Assembly: GCF_000735605.1 (NCBI RefSeq)
Contig: NZ_JPKG01000052.1
Location: 39,993-103,992, forward strand
Length of the DNA stretch: 64,000 nt
Source of the DNA: Allobosea sp. LC85
Lineage (GTDB): Bacteria > Pseudomonadota > Alphaproteobacteria > Rhizobiales > Beijerinckiaceae
Direction of reading: 5' to 3'
The translations under genes were made by a program, and so were the position numbers. The stretch's first letter is position 1, and each line of letters begins with the position of its first letter. Shown here in pieces: positions 18,061-25,629 of the stretch. The notes below the pieces were generated by a model. It was not told the DNA's origin. It ran no database searches and saw only the letters and a program-made list of their open reading frames with translations.

Positions 18061-19226
18061 GCGCGCGCCTCAAGGCTCTGCTCCTCATCCTGCCGCTGGT
18101 GCTCTTCCTCGGCTTCTTCTTCCTCTGGCCGCTCTGGATGATGGTCTCGACCGCCGTGCAGGGCGGCACGGTGCGCCTCGCCTTTCCGCAGACGGCGACC
18201 GCGATCGGGAGCTGGGATGGGGCTGGCCCGCCGCCGGCCTCCCTGCAGGCGGCGTTGGTCCGGGATCTGCGGGCCGACACGCCGCAGGAGCGCTTCGGCG
18301 ATGCGGTCCGCACGCTGAACAGCCAGCAGGCCGGTTTCCGCACCCTGCTCCCCCGGACGGCGCGGGCCGTGCGGGAAGCCGGCGAAACTGACGCGGTCGA
18401 CCTTGTCGCCGTCGACCCGCGCTGGAGCGAGCAGGGCTATTGGCTGGCGCTGAAGCGCAGCATGCCGGCCTATACCGACGCCAATCTGCTGGCGGCGATC
18501 GATCTCAAGCGCAATGACGCGGCGCGGATCGAGCCCGTCGAGCCCGATTTCGCCGTCAACCGTGCGATCATGCTGCGCACCTTCGTCATCGCCGGCCAGG
18601 TCACGCTGCTCTGCGCGGCGATCGGCCTGCCTTTCGCGATGCTGGCGGCGAGCGTGACGGGCTGGAAGCGCAATGCGCTGCTCATCGCCGTGCTGCTGCC
18701 GCTCTGGACATCGCTCTTGGTGCGCACGGCAGCCTGGCTGATCCTGCTGCAGGATAACGGGCTGATCAACCAGACGCTGCGCGCGCTCGGGCTGATCGAT
18801 ACGCCGCTGTCGCTGATCTACAACCGCACGGGCGTGCTGATCGCCATGACGCATGTCCTACTGCCGCTGATGGTGCTGCCGATCTATGCCAGCCTGATCG
18901 CGATTCCGCGCAACCTGATGCCGGCCGCCGCTGCGCTCGGCGCCGCCCCGCTGCAGGCCTTCCGCCATGTCCTGCTGCCGCTCGCCATGCCGGGCCTGCT
19001 CTCGGGTTCGCTTCTCGTCTTCATGGTGGCGCTCGGCTACTACATCACCCCGGCCCTGACCGGCGGGGCAGGCGACCAGATGATCAGCTCGGTCATCGCC
19101 TTCTACGCCACCGGAACGGCGAACTGGGGCATGGCGGGCGCGCTCGGCCTGTTCCTGCTGGTGCCGACGACCGCGCTCTACATCCTCTACGGCCGGCTCT
19201 CGCGCACGCCGCTGGTGCAGACATGA
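18057..19226 (+). CDS. ABC importer permease, PotB-like, with large periplasmic insertion
   Basis: A 389-residue permease. After the first membrane helix (residues 5-33) comes a hydrophilic stretch of about 130 residues before the second helix at about residue 170. This insertion is seen in some PotB-like permeases and may dock the binding protein. The EAA loop occurs near AAAALGAAPLQAFRHVLLPL. I placed the start at the ATG that overlaps the ATPase stop rather than six codons upstream. The stop overlaps the next permease. Confidence 0.83.
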   Translation: MSARLKALLLILPLVLFLGFFFLWPLWMMVSTAVQGGTVRLAFPQTATAIGSWDGAGPPPASLQAALVRDLRADTPQERFGDAVRTLNSQQAGFRTLLPRTARAVREAGETDAVDLVAVDPRWSEQGYWLALKRSMPAYTDANLLAAIDLKRNDAARIEPVEPDFAVNRAIMLRTFVIAGQVTLLCAAIGLPFAMLAASVTGWKRNALLIAVLLPLWTSLLVRTAAWLILLQDNGLINQTLRALGLIDTPLSLIYNRTGVLIAMTHVLLPLMVLPIYASLIAIPRNLMPAAAALGAAPLQAFRHVLLPLAMPGLLSGSLLVFMVALGYYITPALTGGAGDQMISSVIAFYATGTANWGMAGALGLFLLVPTTALYILYGRLSRTPLVQT

Positions 19227-20059
19227 GCGGCGTCTCCCGTCCCGGCGGCGCGGCCTTCAACGCTGTGCGGCTCGCCTTCGCAGGCCTCGCCGTCGCCTTC
19301 CTGCTGCTGCCGCTCGTCGCGATCCTGCCGCTCGCCTTCACCGACAGCGTCTTCCTGGTCTATCCGATCAGCGGTCCCTCCCTGCGCTGGTTCGGCGCGC
19401 TGGCGGAAAGCCAGGCCTGGACCCGCGCGATCGTCAATTCGCTGATCATCGGCACGGGCGCGACCGTCGTCGCGACGGTGATCGGAACGCTGGCGGCGCT
19501 TGGGCTGAGGCGCGAGCTCCTGCCGTTGTCCGGCCTGCTGCGCTCGGTCTTCCTGCTGCCGATGGTGGTGCCGGCGGTCGTGCTCGGCGTCGGCATGCAG
19601 ATCCTCTATGCCCGCATGGGGCTGGCCTCGAGCTATCTCGGCGTCATCATTGCGCATGCGGTGCTCTGCGTGCCCTTCGTGCTCGTCAATGTCGCGGGCT
19701 CGCTCGCCAGCATCGATCCGGCGCTCGAGCGGGCCGCCGCCAGTCTCGGCGCTTCGCCGGTCAAGGTCTTTCGCGGCGTGACGCTGCCGCTGGCCATGCC
19801 CGGCATCCTGACCGGGGCGGTCTTTGCCTTCGCCACCTCGCTCGACGAGGTGGTGATCACGCTCTTCGTCGCGGGCCCCAACCAGACCACGCTCGCCCGT
19901 CAGATGTTCTCCTCGCTGCGCGAGAACATCAGCCCCGCGATCGCGGCCGCAGCCTTCATCATCATGATCCTGACCTTCGCCCTGCTGCTGGCCGTGAAGG
20001 GCGCCTCGCTTTTCCCCGCGTTGCGCAAGAAGCAGAGGGTTCGGCCGAGCGAGGCTTAG
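19223..20059 (+). CDS. ABC importer permease, PotC-like
   Basis: A 278-residue permease with six predicted helices and the EAA loop RAAASLGASPVKVFRGVTLP. It pairs with the preceding PotB-like permease and ends the operon. FATSLDEVVITLFVAGP is the conserved PotC segment. No terminator with a T-tract is evident in the short gap before the convergent KTSC gene. Confidence 0.85.
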   Translation: MSGVSRPGGAAFNAVRLAFAGLAVAFLLLPLVAILPLAFTDSVFLVYPISGPSLRWFGALAESQAWTRAIVNSLIIGTGATVVATVIGTLAALGLRRELLPLSGLLRSVFLLPMVVPAVVLGVGMQILYARMGLASSYLGVIIAHAVLCVPFVLVNVAGSLASIDPALERAAASLGASPVKVFRGVTLPLAMPGILTGAVFAFATSLDEVVITLFVAGPNQTTLARQMFSSLRENISPAIAAAAFIIMILTFALLLAVKGASLFPALRKKQRVRPSEA

Positions 20060-20130
20060 GTGCGACTTTCGTGCGTCAATGAACCGGTCTGCGCCCGTTA
20101 CTGGGATCTTGTTCAACGAATTTTTCGCGC

Positions 20131-20331
20131 TTACCGGTGGCGCCTGTATTTGTAATGGTCCCGGATGAAGGCGTTGAAGAAGCGCCCCTTCGAAAAGGCG
20201 GACTTGTAGGCCGCATAGATCTCCGGCGGGACATCGTCGTAGTCGTATCTCAGGCCGCTTGCGCGGAACCACACCGAAAGGATGCGGGTGTCCGGGTCGT
20301 AACGCGCTTCACGGATGGAGGTCGAAGGCAT
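20131..20331 (-). CDS. KTSC domain protein
   Basis: A 66-residue protein that is almost entirely a KTSC domain: IREARYDPDTRILSVWF near the start and VPPEIYAAYKSAFSKGRFFN in the middle. Small stand-alone KTSC proteins are common in Proteobacteria; their function is not established, although the domain also occurs attached to lysyl-tRNA synthetase-related and nucleic-acid proteins. Start taken at MPSTSIRE; an upstream in-frame ATG would add a basic tail. Confidence 0.75.
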   Translation of the reverse strand: MPSTSIREARYDPDTRILSVWFRASGLRYDYDDVPPEIYAAYKSAFSKGRFFNAFIRDHYKYRRHR

Positions 20332-20342
20332 TCGCCCGACCG

Positions 20343-20606
20343 CTAGTCTTGGGCGGGTGGGAGGCCGCGGATGGCCGGCCGATTCAGAACGCTTTCGTCG
20401 GCGGCAAAACGCGAGCCGCAAACGAGCCCACCGGCGCTCGAAAGGTCTGCAATGCCTTCACCGACGATTGCCACGTCGATCTGAGCGTCCTTGACGATGG
20501 GCCTTGCTGCCGGCGCGATCTCGATATCGATCCAGGCGGGCGGGCTGAGCTCGGTCATCACCGGCATTGGAGTGCTCCAGGCTGCAGGGATGCAACGCTG
20601 GGACAA
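20343..20606 (-). pseudogene. possible N-terminal remnant of an FAD-dependent oxidoreductase
   Basis: The 87-codon frame contains IDVAIVGEGIADLSSA, which resembles the dinucleotide-binding motif of DAO/PuuB-type FAD oxidoreductases (DVAIVGxGxxGLSxA), preceded by an N-terminal extension as in those enzymes. Similarity ends just after the motif and no substrate domain follows. If the reading is right, an amine or amino acid oxidase gene once stood next to the Pot-type importer. Low confidence because the match is short. Confidence 0.4.
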
Positions 20607-20710
20607 CCAGGAGGTTCACATTCGCGAGAAAAAGCGGCGCAACCGCGCGATCATCGCGGCAAGGTAGCTGCCTGATCGGACGTCTCGCCGACCTTCGGAA
20701 AACGGGTTTC

Positions 20711-21079
20711 TCATCCCGAGCGCTTCGATTCCTTCATCTTGAGCATGGCCTGGAGACGGCCGATATTGGCCTCGACCCATTTCCGCCTGAAGATATTCAG
20801 GCGGCCCATCGGGACACGCTGAACGATATAGCGGGATGCAACGGTCACCTGCGCAGGCGACATCAGGCGAGACGCCTCCTCCACCGCCTCAGAAAATGCC
20901 GCTTGAGCATGATCGAGGTTCTTGAACTCGCCGACCAGCGTCGAGCTTGGCAGCTTCTCGGTCTGGCCTGCGACCGTGATCGAGTCGAACCAGCCCTGAG
21001 CGAGGGCCGCCTCCAGGAAGCGCTGGTGCGGATCGCCGGGAGCGGTCTCGATATCGTATGTCGCAATGAAGTGCTTCAC
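20711..21079 (-). CDS. conserved-looking hypothetical protein
   Basis: About 122 residues, start GTG at 21079 with GGAG eight bases upstream; another in-frame GTG lies seven codons earlier. Hydrophilic and cytosolic. The N-terminal strand HFIATYDIET, the helix PHQRFLEAALAQGW and SSTLVGEFKNLDHA suggest a small ferredoxin-like alpha/beta fold. No family is recognised and the neighbours do not help. Confidence 0.5.
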   Translation of the reverse strand: MKHFIATYDIETAPGDPHQRFLEAALAQGWFDSITVAGQTEKLPSSTLVGEFKNLDHAQAAFSEAVEEASRLMSPAQVTVASRYIVQRVPMGRLNIFRRKWVEANIGRLQAMLKMKESKRSG

Positions 21080-21494
21080 GTCGGTCTCCGCAGGTTGCAC
21101 GGAACCTCGCCGTCAGGATCGTCAACGACCCGCCTCACCGGCAACGGAGGCGACGCATCTCGGCACAGCGATCCATGGCTGCAAGCGAGCAGGAGGCAGA
21201 TTGATCGTTGGCATTCGCATCATCGTACCGGCCGCCTTCAAGCATGTCTCCCGTGACGGCTGCGCTGATCTGCTGGCTGAAGCGCTCATGAAAGAGCTCG
21301 AGCAGCGCATCATGGCCCGCACCGGAAAAAAGCTGCAGACGGCGTCGGTCCGTGCTCACGACATGATAACCGTGATCCTCGGTGCCGACAGGACTAGAAT
21401 AGCGTCTCTTTGAGCGGCGCGGCCGTGGCCGGATCGTTGTCTCCGAGCTTGTGGGCGTGCGAGGTCGGAATTGCTCATTCTGGGGGAGACCAGC

Positions 21495-21827
21495 ATGGCC
21501 GTCCAAGAAGGCACCTATAAAGCGGAGTTTGGGACCGCCCTCGGCATCGGCAGCGGTGTCGTGGTGATCCGCGGCGGCAAGGTGCGCGGAGGCAATTCAG
21601 CCATGCTGTACGTCGGAAGCTATCAAGAGGATCGAGATACATTCAGCGCGGAGATCCGGGTATCCAGGCATACCCCGACTCTGGCTGTCGAAAGCGTGTT
21701 CGGTAAGGATGACGTGTCTGTCAGCCTTGCAGGGGTGGCCATCGAGGGCACCATTTCGCTGCTAGGCGAGTCGCCGGACGCGCCAGGAATCACAGTTCGG
21801 GTCACCCTTGTTCGCGTTGCCGACTGA
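21495..21827 (+). CDS. GrlR-like small beta-barrel protein
   Basis: A 110-residue protein with GTYKAEFGTALGIGSGVVVI, GGKVRGGNSAMLYVGSY and a later SVSLAGVAIEGTISL. This order of motifs is that of GrlR-type proteins, named for the negative regulator of the LEE type III secretion system, of which many orphan homologues exist. No secretion genes are nearby, so a regulatory role is not implied. Start ATG at 21495 with TGGGGGAG upstream. Confidence 0.6.
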   Translation: MAVQEGTYKAEFGTALGIGSGVVVIRGGKVRGGNSAMLYVGSYQEDRDTFSAEIRVSRHTPTLAVESVFGKDDVSVSLAGVAIEGTISLLGESPDAPGITVRVTLVRVAD

Positions 21828-21882
21828 CTAAACGGCTCGAGCATCTCAGGGCTGTCCTGGGTTTCGCCCCGTCTTATTGGAA

Positions 21883-22137
21883 TTAGCGCGCCGCACTCAT
21901 CGAATGTTCAATCTCCTGCTCTATCTCGAGGGCTAGAACGCGGTACTCCTCCACCCGTACCTGCCCTGTCGGCGAAGAGATTTTCGACCAATGGGCCACG
22001 GCTTCGCAAGCCCATTCATAGTCTTCGAACAGGACAGCCAGTACCGCGATACGGCTGCATTCTTGCCGTAACTCCGCTCTCCACTGCGGCCAGCGAAGCA
22101 TGAGCCTTGCAAGCCCGCGCTTCTGTGCGTCGTTCAT
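21883..22137 (-). CDS. small hypothetical protein
   Basis: An 84-residue helical, soluble protein beginning MNDAQKRGLARLMLRWPQW and containing two Cys/Trp-bearing helices (LFEDYEWACEAVAHW). Composition and codon use resemble coding sequence. No domain recognised; it lies convergent with the GrlR-like gene. Confidence 0.45.
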   Translation of the reverse strand: MNDAQKRGLARLMLRWPQWRAELRQECSRIAVLAVLFEDYEWACEAVAHWSKISSPTGQVRVEEYRVLALEIEQEIEHSMSAAR

Positions 22138-22349
22138 GCGGCTAACATTTCGTCAACGCCGCCAACCCTGGCGAGAAATGTCGACCACCGGGCCGCGAGC
22201 TACAGCCGGCCTTTCCCGCCCAGGGCCGACGGCCTCCGAGGCTCTAGAGACGCCGCTGAAACCAATTCCTCAGCCGCACGTTTCTCTGCTGCATGCCCGC
22301 AATATGGACGGCGTGTCGGCCTCCCGCCCTTCCGCTCAGAGAGAATTTC

Positions 22350-22583
22350 ATGCCGGTGCCGAAGCAGATGGATGCGGTGCTCAAAAACCTCCCCGTCCGA
22401 ATTGGTGCCTATGTTCCAGACGATCTCCTGGAGGACTGGTTTGCGCCGGGCACCGGGATGAACCCGCCCTCGGCTCCAGCTCTTGCTGCGGCCAAGGCCT
22501 ATGGAAAGCGGTTTGAGTGCGAATTCGAGTACGATCCCCAGCGCAATGAAGGAGTTTTCTGGAAATGGGTGCCAGCGCTATGA
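22350..22583 (+). CDS. small hypothetical protein
   Basis: A 77-residue hydrophilic protein beginning MPVPKQMDAVLKNLPVRIGA. GAGAGAATTT lies upstream of the ATG. Its stop overlaps the start of the next small gene, suggesting a two-gene unit. No family recognised. Confidence 0.4.
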   Translation: MPVPKQMDAVLKNLPVRIGAYVPDDLLEDWFAPGTGMNPPSAPALAAAKAYGKRFECEFEYDPQRNEGVFWKWVPAL

Positions 22584-22765
22584 GCAGAAAGCCTCTAGAA
22601 GACAAAGCCATCAAAGCGGTGATCGACGAACTCGAACGGCAGGCTGGCGAGTGTCCATCAAAGCTTGAAGTCCGGCGAAGCGGAGAGAAGGTGACGGTCA
22701 ACGGCGAAATCGATATCGACGCGCTCGTGATGGTGATCGTCGGCTCGATGGCCGGTGGTCCATAG
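22580..22765 (+). CDS. small hypothetical protein, coupled to preceding gene
   Basis: About 61 residues from an ATG that overlaps the preceding stop (ATGA). The sequence is an acidic helix (LEDKAIKAVIDELERQAGE) followed by two short strands with KVTVNGEIDIDAL. Plausible coding sequence but no recognised domain; the overlap with its neighbour is the main support. Confidence 0.4.
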   Translation: MSRKPLEDKAIKAVIDELERQAGECPSKLEVRRSGEKVTVNGEIDIDALVMVIVGSMAGGP

Positions 22766-22797
22766 CAATGGGCGTCCCTCGGGTCCCGTCCCGTGGT

Positions 22798-22906
22798 TTA
22801 GGCCCGCTCCCGGGGGGAGCGGCCGGTCCCCTTCTGGAAGGCGCGCGCGAAATTGGCGGGCGAGGACTATCCCATCTCCGCCGAGACACGGGTGATCGAG
22901 CCATTC
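22798..22906 (-). pseudogene. orphan copy of an AraC 3' end, with premature stop
   Basis: Reading the minus strand gives NGSITRVSAEMG, a TAG, then SSPANFARAFQKGTGRSPRE, ending at TAA. The intact AraC gene at 33099-34103 reads NGSITRVSAEMG, Y, SSPANFARAFQKVTGRTPRE at its C-terminus. About 100 bases are nearly identical at the DNA level and similarity stops abruptly on both sides. It is a non-functional fragment copied from, or left behind by, a recombination event involving that gene. Confidence 0.85.
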
Positions 22907-22994
22907 TGACGCTGAACCGCTGCGCGCTCCAGGTCACGAGAAGTCTCTTTTCCAGGCAGAGCTGTTGCACTGTCGCCTCGTCTTCCGACACGGC

Positions 22995-23888
22995 CTACGC
23001 CAGGGCCGAAACCGCTATGCGCATCTCCCCCGCTGTCACCGCGCCCGTCTCCAGGACGGCGAGATCACCGAATTGCTCGAGCTTCCTGCGGTTGTGCACA
23101 TCAGGAACATGGCTGACCGGCTCGATGCAGACGAAATCGCAGTCCGGCCCCACGAATAGGTGGAGATTGGTGAAAGTGCCCCGTGCACTTACTGCAACGG
23201 CAACATCCGCCCACGGCCGTTCGAGGATCGCGATACGTGGCTTCCAGCAGGCGTAGTGGGCGTCGAATCCACCAAGCCGTTCGAGGTCGCTACCCTCGGT
23301 GAAATCCGGCTCCGTTCGGGCCGCGACGAAGCGCAAGGGCAGGTAGCGCTTGTCGGACTGCGAGCGGACCGCCGCCGTCAAACGCAGCCGCGCGCCGGCC
23401 TCTTGCCGGAAAAATGGATGCAGACCGATGCCGAAGGGCATGGCCGCGCCGCGGTTGGTCGCTTCGAGACGGATGACAACACCATCCCGTTCGATCGCGA
23501 CCTCTTGCAGCAGATCATAGGCGAAAACCTCGCCCCGGTGCCGGTGCAGGAGGGCGATCGAGCCCTCGCCCTGCGACACAACCTCGAAGGGCTCGAAGCG
23601 CGACAGGCCGTGGATCGCGACATTCTCCTCTGGCCGGTTCATAGGGAGGATATGGCGTCGGCCCGCATGCTCGAACACGCCGCCATCGATGCGGTTCGCG
23701 AAGGGCGCCAGCGGGAAGCAGCCAACCGGTGAGGGAAGGCCGGGCTGCAGCGCTTCGTCGCTGCAGCCTCGCAGGATCTCGATGTCGGCGCCGGCCGGGT
23801 GCCGCCAACTCAATCCCGTGAGGTTGGCGCCGTAGTCGGGATTGACGGCAAGGCTGTAGCCATGGCCGGACAGGACGATCCGTGGCAT
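22995..23888 (-). CDS. aldose 1-epimerase family protein
   Basis: A 297-residue galactose mutarotase-like protein. FANRIDGGVFEHAGRR, the histidine in AIHGLSRFEPFEV and the second histidine in GIGLHPFFR match the active-site layout, and a C-terminal acidic region CIEPVSHVPD supplies the expected glutamate. It would interconvert anomers of an aldose or uronic acid. It is the last gene of the minus-strand acidic-sugar operon, 16 bases after the uronate dehydrogenase gene. Start at the ATG with GGAGCGGGAG upstream. Confidence 0.82.
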   Translation of the reverse strand: MPRIVLSGHGYSLAVNPDYGANLTGLSWRHPAGADIEILRGCSDEALQPGLPSPVGCFPLAPFANRIDGGVFEHAGRRHILPMNRPEENVAIHGLSRFEPFEVVSQGEGSIALLHRHRGEVFAYDLLQEVAIERDGVVIRLEATNRGAAMPFGIGLHPFFRQEAGARLRLTAAVRSQSDKRYLPLRFVAARTEPDFTEGSDLERLGGFDAHYACWKPRIAILERPWADVAVAVSARGTFTNLHLFVGPDCDFVCIEPVSHVPDVHNRRKLEQFGDLAVLETGAVTAGEMRIAVSALA

Positions 23889-23904
23889 CACTCCCGCTCC
23901 TGCT

Positions 23905-24738
23905 TCAATCTCGCCGGCTATAGCCGATGCTGCAATGCGAGCCGCCCTGGAAGGCACGGCTGACCTCGTCGCCGCCCTCGGACACGACGGAGCCAACGAA
24001 AGCTTCGGCATCGTCCTGGGGCACGAAGCCGATCCGATCCGCATCGTCACCTGCCCACCAGCGGCGCGTATTGCGAGAGATGCCCCAGACGATGGCATAG
24101 CCCGGCTCGGGCGCGACGAGCGCGGCGATGACGAGGCGGACCAGATCGGGATAGGACAGCCAGGTCGCGAGATTACGGGTCTCAAGAGGCGCCGGTAGGC
24201 AAGAACCGATGCGCAGGTGCACGCTCTCGACGCCGTGCTTATCGTAATAGAGTCGGCCGAGTGCCTCGGCATAAACCTTGGACACGCCGTAATGCCCGTC
24301 GGGTCGATAGGGATCGTTGATGGTCACGGATTGCCGCGAGCGTGAATAGAAACCAACCGCATGATTGGAACTGGCGAAGATCACGCGGGCACCGCGCTCC
24401 CGCGCGATCTCGAAGACGTTCAGCGTCCCCAGAATATTGGCGTGAAGAATGACCTCTGGCGATTTCTCGGTGTTGATGCCGCCGAAATGCACGATGTCGG
24501 TGACATCCTCAGGACAAGCCGCCCCTAGCGCTTGCCTGTCAGTGAGGTCGGCCGCAACGAAGGTAGCACCGTCGGGCAGGGGATCGGGGAAGGGCAGCAG
24601 ATCGTTGAGGCACAGGCGATGGCCAGCCGCCGCGAGCGCTGGCGCGAGTACTCGGCCTAGCGTGCCCGAAGCGCCGGTGAGGAGGACTTGGCCCGTGCCG
24701 GGGCGGCGAAGTGGCACGGTCGCAGAGGCCGACATCAT
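23905..24738 (-). CDS. udh: NAD-dependent uronate dehydrogenase (Udh-like)
   Basis: A 277-residue extended short-chain dehydrogenase. TGASGTLG (21-28) is the NAD loop; Y150 and K154 in HYGVSK are the catalytic pair. HFGGINTEK, FASSNHAVGF and the C-terminal FQGGSHCSIGY are close to bacterial uronate dehydrogenases, which oxidise D-galacturonate or D-glucuronate to the aldarolactone. The adjoining SMP-30 lactonase, enolase-superfamily dehydratase and DapA-family enzyme fit the oxidative uronate pathway. Two bases separate it from the lactonase stop. Confidence 0.8.
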   Translation of the reverse strand: MMSASATVPLRRPGTGQVLLTGASGTLGRVLAPALAAAGHRLCLNDLLPFPDPLPDGATFVAADLTDRQALGAACPEDVTDIVHFGGINTEKSPEVILHANILGTLNVFEIARERGARVIFASSNHAVGFYSRSRQSVTINDPYRPDGHYGVSKVYAEALGRLYYDKHGVESVHLRIGSCLPAPLETRNLATWLSYPDLVRLVIAALVAPEPGYAIVWGISRNTRRWWAGDDADRIGFVPQDDAEAFVGSVVSEGGDEVSRAFQGGSHCSIGYSRRD

Positions 24739-24740
24739 AT

Positions 24741-25601
24741 CTAGACGCCTTTCATGCGCGCGATAGCGGCCCCGGCAGCCGGCGCCTCGGCGATAAAGAG
24801 ATCGCCGTCACCGTTCCTGGATTCGGAACCGAGATTGAGGGAGGTGACGGCGAGCAGGCCGAGCCCAGGGCCGCAGAAGCAGGGCATGGTCGGCGCGCGC
24901 GCTGGCACGGGATGGCGCGAGACTAACGTTCCATCGGGAGAGAAACGGTTCAGCACGCCGGCGGAGACGCCTGCGCTCCAGTAAAAGCCCTCGGCATCAC
25001 AGGCGCCGCCATCGGGGCGGCCCGTCGCTTCATTCAGTGTTGCGAAACGGCGCTTACCGGACAAAGCGCCGCTCTCAGGATCGAAATCGTAGCAATCGAT
25101 GGTGGGGCCGCGCGAGTCGCTGTGATAGAGCAGCCGACCGTCCGGCGACCAGGCAAGTCCGTTCGAGACCTTGAAGCCCGTTGCGACCGGCTCTACCGAG
25201 CCGTCTGCCGAGACCCGGTAGAGCACGCCCAGTGGCTCCTTCTCGGGCCTGTCGTCCATGCTGCCTATGTAGAAGCGCCCGTCCGGCCCGACCTTGCCGT
25301 CGTTGAGGCGGTTCGTTCCCGGCTCGGGCGTGCATGCGAAAGCGTTGACCGATCCGCTCTCGGGGTCGAAGAGCACGATGTCGCGGCCGAGCGCGACCAC
25401 GAGCCGGCCACTCTCGGCGAGACCGAAGGAGCCGACTGTCCGGTCGAACGACCAACTCGCCACAACCGTGCCGTCGAGCGCGACGCGATGGATCGTCGGC
25501 ACGAGCACGTCACAGACGAAGAGCACGCCGCGCCGATCGTCCCAGACCGGAGATTCGCCGACGCGGCTGCCGAGCGCGGCAAGAGTCCTGAAGGCGATCA
25601 C
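24741..25601 (-). CDS. SMP-30/gluconolactonase-family lactonase
   Basis: A 286-residue six-bladed beta-propeller of the SMP-30/gluconolaconase/LRE family. The metal site is visible as E16 in GESPVWDD, the asparagines in NRLNDGK and SNGLAWSPD, and the Asp in YHSDSRG. It probably opens the aldarolactone made by the neighbouring uronate dehydrogenase. The start is a GTG at 25601 inside the first copy of a 23-bp tandem duplication that separates this gene from the dehydratase gene upstream. Confidence 0.82.
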   Translation of the reverse strand: MIAFRTLAALGSRVGESPVWDDRRGVLFVCDVLVPTIHRVALDGTVVASWSFDRTVGSFGLAESGRLVVALGRDIVLFDPESGSVNAFACTPEPGTNRLNDGKVGPDGRFYIGSMDDRPEKEPLGVLYRVSADGSVEPVATGFKVSNGLAWSPDGRLLYHSDSRGPTIDCYDFDPESGALSGKRRFATLNEATGRPDGGACDAEGFYWSAGVSAGVLNRFSPDGTLVSRHPVPARAPTMPCFCGPGLGLLAVTSLNLGSESRNGDGDLFIAEAPAAGAAIARMKGV

Positions 25602-25629
25602 AGATCAGTCCTGAAGGCGATCACAGATC
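25584..25629. repeat. perfect 23-bp tandem duplication at a gene junction
   Basis: 25584-25606 and 25607-25629 are identical (each begins AGTCCTGAAGGCGATCACAG). The copy on the dehydratase side contains that gene's stop (TGA within GTGA); the other contains the GTG start of the lactonase. Deleting one copy would restore a four-base GTGA stop-start overlap, the junction style common in this operon. Confidence 0.9.
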
